DNA of 64,000 nucleotides from an uncultured Ulvibacter sp. (GTDB lineage Bacteria; Bacteroidota; Bacteroidia; Flavobacteriales; Flavobacteriaceae): NCBI GenBank assembly GCA_938041335.1, contig CALIAF010000022.1, positions 35,663 to 99,662 of the forward strand, read 5' to 3'. Shown piece by piece: positions 60,245 to 64,000 of this stretch (position 1 is its first letter; each line of letters starts with the position of its first letter). The notes under the pieces were generated by a model. It saw only the letters and a program-made list of their open reading frames with translations, ran no database searches and was not told where the DNA came from. The position numbers and the translations under genes were made by a program.

Positions 60245-61426
60245 TTATTTACTAATCCTTACAATCATCCCATTTGATTGAGTAAGGTCATTTCGCTCAA
60301 TTAATGCAATTATATCCCCACTCGGCAATTGCTTTATTGTCCTAACTCTTCCTTCAATGTTCAGTCCAAAAGTTTCATCGGTTTCACGATTATATTTCAT
60401 CAATCTTCTAAATGCTAATGAACCGAAAACAAAATAATCATTCCAATCCGTAATAGTACTTCCATTAACTTTTAACAGGCATGCAGGAGCAATGGCTTGA
60501 CCACCGTTTTCTGTGGGAATTGTCCAATAATGTTCAGGCAACACCGTAGATTTAGCTGCAGAATCTTCTGAAATTGTAGAAACCCATGCACCATCATAAT
60601 TGATTCCATAACTGAACAGTGGCCAACCATAATTTTCCCCCTTTTTAACTATGTTGAATTCATCTCCTCCCTTAGGACCGTGTTCAACGCCAAAAAGGGT
60701 ATTTGTTGATTCTTCAAAATATAAACCTTGCACATCTCTATGCCCATAGCTCCATATAGTTGTAGGGGATGAAAAATTTTCAAAAACTGGATTGTCAGAG
60801 GGTATACTTCCGTCCTCCATTAATCTGTGAATTTTTCCCGCATCATCATTGAGGTCTTGTGCATTTAAAACAGGATTTGAACTCGTTGAAAAGTTGGAAT
60901 TTCCGACATTGAGAAAAAAGTGAGTGTCATCCTCCCATACCATCCTCATTCCATTCCCAGTATAATTTTGGCTTCTTGTTGAGAAAATTGTCTCAAACTG
61001 AGTAGTCGCATTTTCCTGTATCTTTAGTCGAGATACTTTTGCTAAACCACCAGAATCTAAGTATGAAATATAAACCCAAGAGTTAATTGAATAGTTGGGG
61101 TGAATACTGACGTCCATCAATCCGCCATTGATAATTGCAGGTATCCTCGGGGTGCCAAAAGTAACAACTTCCGGCATTCCAGAGACCTCGGTTTGATTGC
61201 CATCTTTAAAGTGGAACATTTTCCCAATCCTATCTGTGATAAAATATTGATTTTCTTCAACTATGGCTATTCCATACGGAATGGTGAAGCCTTGTGCAAT
61301 CGTATCTACAGAAAAGGAATCATTACTGATAGGATAAGGCGAATTTGGAACTTTTATAATGTTATTGTTGCAGCTAATTAGGCTGCAAAATGAAAGTATA
61401 GCAAATAAGATTTTAATTGATTTCAC
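60245..61426 (-). CDS. PQQ-dependent sugar dehydrogenase-like (GSDH/YliI) lipoprotein
   Basis: 393 aa with a lipoprotein signal (LFAILSFCSLISC). A six-bladed propeller of the soluble glucose/sorbosone dehydrogenase family follows: GFTIPYGIAIVEENQYFITD near residue 47, GGLMDVSIHPNY near 102, SYGHRDVQGLYFEE near 222 and FGVEHGPKGGDEFNIVKKGE then NYGWP near 240. The His and Arg of GHRDVQG and the HGPKGGDE segment contribute to the PQQ site in characterised members. It would oxidise an aldose or related compound outside the cytoplasm if PQQ is available. Confidence 0.82.
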   Translation of the reverse strand: MKSIKILFAILSFCSLISCNNNIIKVPNSPYPISNDSFSVDTIAQGFTIPYGIAIVEENQYFITDRIGKMFHFKDGNQTEVSGMPEVVTFGTPRIPAIINGGLMDVSIHPNYSINSWVYISYLDSGGLAKVSRLKIQENATTQFETIFSTRSQNYTGNGMRMVWEDDTHFFLNVGNSNFSTSSNPVLNAQDLNDDAGKIHRLMEDGSIPSDNPVFENFSSPTTIWSYGHRDVQGLYFEESTNTLFGVEHGPKGGDEFNIVKKGENYGWPLFSYGINYDGAWVSTISEDSAAKSTVLPEHYWTIPTENGGQAIAPACLLKVNGSTITDWNDYFVFGSLAFRRLMKYNRETDETFGLNIEGRVRTIKQLPSGDIIALIERNDLTQSNGMIVRISK

Positions 61427-61466
61427 GCTTTTATTTCTTTTTGGACTTTCCTTTTTTTAAAATTAC

Positions 61467-61602
61467 AGCTAACGTGTTTGTGTATGGTTAGTTGCTGTGA
61501 GCACTAAGATAGCAAAAAGAGACAGCGTAGAGGAAATTCGGTAGAATTTCCTTGATACTCTTTAAACACTCTCCAAGCAATTAATTATACATGTTGTTAC
61601 CA
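61467..61602 (-). repeat. attC-like separator A
   Basis: About 136 bp. Minus strand: TGGTAACAACATGTATAATT at one end and CATACACAAACACGTTAGC at the other. TGTATAATTAATTGC and GCAACTAACCATACA form the inner pairing with three mismatches. It separates the sugar dehydrogenase gene from the 61610 gene. Confidence 0.6.
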
Positions 61603-61609
61603 ATAGTTT

Positions 61610-62398
61610 TTATTCCGTTATTATTTTATTTTCGGTCGTTTCGTCATTCGTTTTTTTATACAATTTCCAAAACCAATATAATCCGCCAAGTGGTATTCCG
61701 AAAGTCCAAGCGGAACTTAAATATCCCATATATGAAAAACTGATTCCAAATAGTATTTGAAAACTTAATAAACTAAACGAAAGTCCGTAAACTGCGCTGT
61801 AAGTTATTGCTGGAACATTCAGAAATAGTACAGCTATATATTTCAGCCATTTTTTCTTCAGATTACTTTTCTTAATTTTTCTAATTATCCAAACATTAAA
61901 AATCGGAATGCATATTGCTAAAATTCCAAATAGCCAAAATAAAGTCATACTTGGAATTTTCTCTTTTATGTCAAGTGTTTTGATGTAAAGTATTTTGTTT
62001 GAACTATCATCAAAAGTTATTTCAAAAACTCCAAACTCTTCATCGTTTGAAAATTCAATTTGTGCTAAAGTTGTATTTGGCGCTGTACTTTCTCCTTCTA
62101 ATGTGGATAAAGTCTTTTCAGCTGTCACAAACTTATAGTTTAATTCTTTTCCAAAGTTCTTTACTATTATATTTTGAAAATTTCCTAAACCTAATTTTAA
62201 AGTGTCAATATTTGTGTTTTTAAAAGCAGCATTTTCAATTGCCATAAAGGTCAGACTCTTTTCATAATCTTCTTCTATTAGAGCTTCTATAAATCCTTTT
62301 GTGGTGTCTTTGTATGTAAATGCATTATTAATAAAATCACAGCTTGTAAAAAGAGATACAGTTAGTATCAGTAGTAAAGTTCGTTTTAATCTATTCAT
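61610..62398 (-). CDS. Hypothetical lipoprotein with C-terminal membrane helices
   Basis: 262 aa from ATG at 62398, which begins a lipoprotein signal peptide (LLLILTVSLFTSC). The first 150 residues look like a small DUF4878-type lipoprotein domain (TKGFIEALIEEDYEKSLTFM). Then come four hydrophobic segments (about 150-168, 183-207, 210-232, 236-250). A lipoprotein domain fused to such helices is unusual. No family could be named with confidence. It is flanked by separators A and B, typical of a single-gene cassette. Confidence 0.65.
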   Translation of the reverse strand: MNRLKRTLLLILTVSLFTSCDFINNAFTYKDTTKGFIEALIEEDYEKSLTFMAIENAAFKNTNIDTLKLGLGNFQNIIVKNFGKELNYKFVTAEKTLSTLEGESTAPNTTLAQIEFSNDEEFGVFEITFDDSSNKILYIKTLDIKEKIPSMTLFWLFGILAICIPIFNVWIIRKIKKSNLKKKWLKYIAVLFLNVPAITYSAVYGLSFSLLSFQILFGISFSYMGYLSSAWTFGIPLGGLYWFWKLYKKTNDETTENKIITE

Positions 62399-62411
62399 TT
62401 TTTCAAATTGG

Positions 62412-62612
62412 TGGTAACGGATTTGCATATGAGCAGTGCGGAGGAAGAAAGGCGATAGCCTTTCGGTCGAGCACGAGCTGATTTTTACAAATTTCGATTA
62501 TTAATTTTTTTGGCAATAAGTCGAATTTGTAAAAATTCGGCGGTCTCCCAAATATACCTTTACTTTTAATTAAGCACAAACTCCCGCATTGATTATATGC
62601 TTTGTTGCCCAT
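62412..62612 (-). repeat. attC-like separator B
   Basis: About 200 bp, longer than A and C. Minus strand: ATGGGCAACAAAGCATATAA at one end and CATATGCAAATCCGTTACCA at the other; GCATAT/ATATGC and ATGCGG/CCGCA pair. The centre contains GAAAGGCTATCGCCTTTC hairpins and shares over 60 bp with separator D. Confidence 0.6.
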
Positions 62613-62618
62613 AGTTTT

Positions 62619-63146
62619 TTAATTTAAGTTTGGGCTATATAATTCAGATTTCAAATCAATATTTTTAGTTAAAAAGTCAACAATCTGTTTCGCATTTTCT
62701 TGTTTTTTTAAATCAATTAATTCTGTTTTACTTGTATGGGATTCGTTTAACAAGTAAACATAAAATTTATAGAAATTATGGTTTCCAGAAGGATAAACAA
62801 TTCCGGCGGAAGGAAGGTTTTGTGACTTTCTTAGTTTTAAAATTGATGCTACCGGTTTGTTACTAAGGTCAACCTCTTGTTTATAAATCAGTTTTCCGAA
62901 AGCAAAATATGCTTTAAAAAATCCTTTTTCATTGGTCAACAAGCCTTTTTTCGAAATAATAAAGGTTATCATTCCAAACAGAAATAATATCAAAAGTATT
63001 GGAGTGTAAATCGCAATGATATCCTTGTATGGATAATTAATTTTTTTAGTTAAAAAGAAAACACTAATCCCAATAACTAATATTATTGACATATGAATTT
63101 TTTGTATCAGGTTTAAATTATATTCAGATATTATTCTTTTTTCCAA
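62619..63146 (-). CDS. Hypothetical protein with two membrane helices
   Basis: 175 aa, not recognised. Two hydrophobic helices (about 18-33 and 46-64) are followed by a soluble basic domain with KLRKSQNLPSAGIVYPSGNH near residue 103 and a charged tail. The first part resembles generic PH-like or two-helix membrane proteins, but nothing specific. The gene is AT-rich and lies between separators B and C, again one gene per unit. Confidence 0.6.
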   Translation of the reverse strand: MEKRIISEYNLNLIQKIHMSIILVIGISVFFLTKKINYPYKDIIAIYTPILLILFLFGMITFIISKKGLLTNEKGFFKAYFAFGKLIYKQEVDLSNKPVASILKLRKSQNLPSAGIVYPSGNHNFYKFYVYLLNESHTSKTELIDLKKQENAKQIVDFLTKNIDLKSELYSPNLN

Positions 63147-63161
63147 TTTTTGATCTAATTA

Positions 63162-63297
63162 TGGGTAACGTGTTTGTGTATGAATAGTTGCGTGGTTTAA
63201 ACACCTAATTTAGCAAATAAAAACCGAATAGAAAATCCGCGAGGATTTTCGTAAGTAGGCTAGAACAAGCAATTACTTATAGCCATTGTTGTGCTTA
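63162..63297 (-). repeat. attC-like separator C
   Basis: About 136 bp. Minus strand: AAGCACAACAATGGCTATAA at one end and CATACACAAACACGTTACCC at the other, with TATAAGTAATTGC/GCAACTATTCATA pairing inside. The right end shares 14 bases (CATACACAAACACG) with separator A. Confidence 0.6.
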
Positions 63298-63302
63298 GTT
63301 TT

Positions 63303-63905
63303 CTATTCCGCAAGAATAAGGATTATGTTTTTTCGATAATCTTCGTCTTTTTCATTCAATTCAATTGTTCCATTTTTTAAATCTGGATTCAGGAAGATTT
63401 CAGAGTAAAGATTTTGTTCATCATTATCATCAAAAAATAGTTTAAACTGAAACCTACCATTTTTTAGGACAGCTTTCTTATCATTCAGAGGGAAAGAAGT
63501 TACAGTTAATTTATCATTACGAAAACTTGTTTTAATAGGTTGCTCGTACAATTCTGACATGACTCTAATGAGGTTGTCACTTTCTATTCCAATAGATTCA
63601 AATTCGACACTTTTAGATGCAAAACTAGTATTATCTGGTCCATTGGATAAAAAACCTGCAGGTATAGCATCAGCAATATTTATTTTGATTCCAACAATTT
63701 GATTTTCGTGTTTCGCTTTACATGTTAAACTCCAAAATCCATTATTCAGTTTTTCTTTTTCAGTTATTGAGAATATCAAATCATTCCAACCCTCAATTTC
63801 CTGGTTAGATGTTAATTCAATCAGCTCAATTGGTTTAGGTTTTTGATTACATCCAAAAAAGCTACTAAAAATTCCCATAAGTATTATTATTCTAAATTTT
63901 CGCAT
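63303..63905 (-). CDS. Hypothetical lipoprotein
   Basis: 200 aa with a lipoprotein signal (IIILMGIFSSFFGC, Cys at residue 19) and a single soluble domain with no motif I recognise. LNNGFWSLTCKAKHENQIVGIKI near residue 54 and RFQFKLFFDDNDEQNLYSEIF near 151 suggest alternating beta strands. It lies between separators C and D. Likely membrane-anchored outside the cytoplasm. No function is proposed. Confidence 0.65.
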   Translation of the reverse strand: MRKFRIIILMGIFSSFFGCNQKPKPIELIELTSNQEIEGWNDLIFSITEKEKLNNGFWSLTCKAKHENQIVGIKINIADAIPAGFLSNGPDNTSFASKSVEFESIGIESDNLIRVMSELYEQPIKTSFRNDKLTVTSFPLNDKKAVLKNGRFQFKLFFDDNDEQNLYSEIFLNPDLKNGTIELNEKDEDYRKNIILILAE

Positions 63906-63920
63906 CGTTCTTTAAATGTA

Positions 63921-64000
63921 CCACAACGTCTTTGTATATGAGCAGTGCGGATGAAGAAAGGCGATAGCCTTTCGGAAAGCCACGAGCTGATTTTTACAAA
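63921..64000 (-). repeat. attC-like separator D, cut by the window end
   Basis: Right half only. Minus strand: CATATACAAAGACGTTGTGG at the inner end; the rest (GAAAGGCTATCGCCTTTC, CGAGCTGATTTTTACAAA region) repeats separator B with a few changes. The left half lies beyond base 64000. Confidence 0.55.

Larger units (their letters stand above)
59625..64000 (-). mobile_element. Integron-cassette-like array without visible integrase (CALIN-like)
   Basis: Five genes on one strand, three of them single hypothetical genes, separated by long imperfect hairpins. Each separator, read on the minus strand, begins ACTA-N5-AACAA-N4-TATAA and ends (T/C)CATAnnCAAAnnCGTT, like attC sites (R'' AACAA, R' CGTT). 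The four bases beside GTT at the front of a cassette match those beside AAC at the end of the same cassette (7/7, 6/7 and 6/7 for three cassettes), which is how integron cassettes behave. No integrase or attI is seen; the array runs off the right edge. Confidence 0.65.

Noticed and set aside
62403-62612. 69-codon minus-strand ORF between cassette genes
   Set aside because: It is the attC-like separator B read as protein; no conserved features.
59625-64000. Simple MITE or insertion-sequence copies as explanation for the separators
   Set aside because: No transposase and no target duplications, and ends match within cassettes rather than within separators. Not fully excluded: B and D share a long identical half, which a mobile repeat could also explain.

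Overview
The window reads as chromosomal DNA of an AT-rich marine-type flavobacterium (Bacteroidota, Flavobacteriaceae). Pointers are a tmRNA whose tag reads GENNYALAA, a PorV/PorQ-type outer-membrane protein of the type IX secretion system (T9SS), a T9SS-sorted FG-GAP protein, Bacteroidota-style promoters (TAnnTTTG), few Shine-Dalgarno sites, many TTG/GTG starts, and a carotenoid operon of flavobacterial layout. No proteorhodopsin, rRNA, tRNA or CRISPR array was seen.

Layout. (1) 1-11.5 kb, + strand: surface-polysaccharide operon with neuB-neuC-neuA (nonulosonic acid made and CMP-activated), five glycosyltransferase-like proteins, a Wzy/WaaL-type polymerase or ligase and a long initiating sugar-phosphate transferase. 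Most genes overlap by a few bases. (2) 11.8-16.9 kb: secreted lipoprotein, DUF4105 protein, PorV/PorQ-like protein, phosphatidylserine synthase, and a small membrane protein boxed in by repeats. (3) 17-20.5 kb, - strand: Wzx flippase, FdtB/WecE aminotransferase and a GNAT/FemAB-like protein. (4) 20.7-27.2 kb: YkgJ cysteine-cluster protein, NamZ-like muramidase, LolC-type permease, cysteine synthase/CBS-like enzyme, a small glycine-zipper protein missed by the ORF track, subtilase. (5) 27.3-34.7 kb: second glycan region (GT-C protein, three GT2, FdtA cupin, two GT-B enzymes). (6) 34.8-40.8 kb: small membrane ORF, ParE-type toxin-antitoxin, lptB, tatC, kpsF, recQ. (7) 40.8-45.2 kb: crtY-crtZ-crtB-crtI preceded by a MerR/B12-domain regulator of CarH type. 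(8) 45.4-46.2 kb: ssrA, with two partial copies of its 3' end downstream. (9) 46.3-57.5 kb: alanine/saccharopine dehydrogenase-like enzyme, DUF3857 protein, DUF1361, DUF2809, a winged-helix/CreD operon, DUF1801, kdsA, and an FG-GAP gene split by one in-frame stop. (10) 57.6-59.5 kb: typA. (11) 59.6 kb to the end: an array of same-strand genes separated by long imperfect hairpins.

Working together: kpsF and kdsA supply Kdo, lptB exports LPS, and the three glycan regions supply O-antigen or capsule parts. fdtA lies 12 kb from its likely partner fdtB, suggesting one split amino-sugar pathway.

Most notable: (a) 59.6-64.0 kb behaves like an integron cassette array without a visible integrase (CALIN). 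The separators have AACAA...CGTT ends, and the bases beside AAC/GTT match within a cassette rather than within a separator. (b) The 10-mer ATTTCCGAAG occurs 15 times by my count, roughly a hundred times a rough base-composition expectation, in genes and gaps. (c) The 3' end of ssrA is repeated three times at 169-170 bp spacing. (d) The CarH-like regulator keeps its B12-binding histidine but lacks two histidines known from CarH light sensing. All counts and alignments were done by eye.
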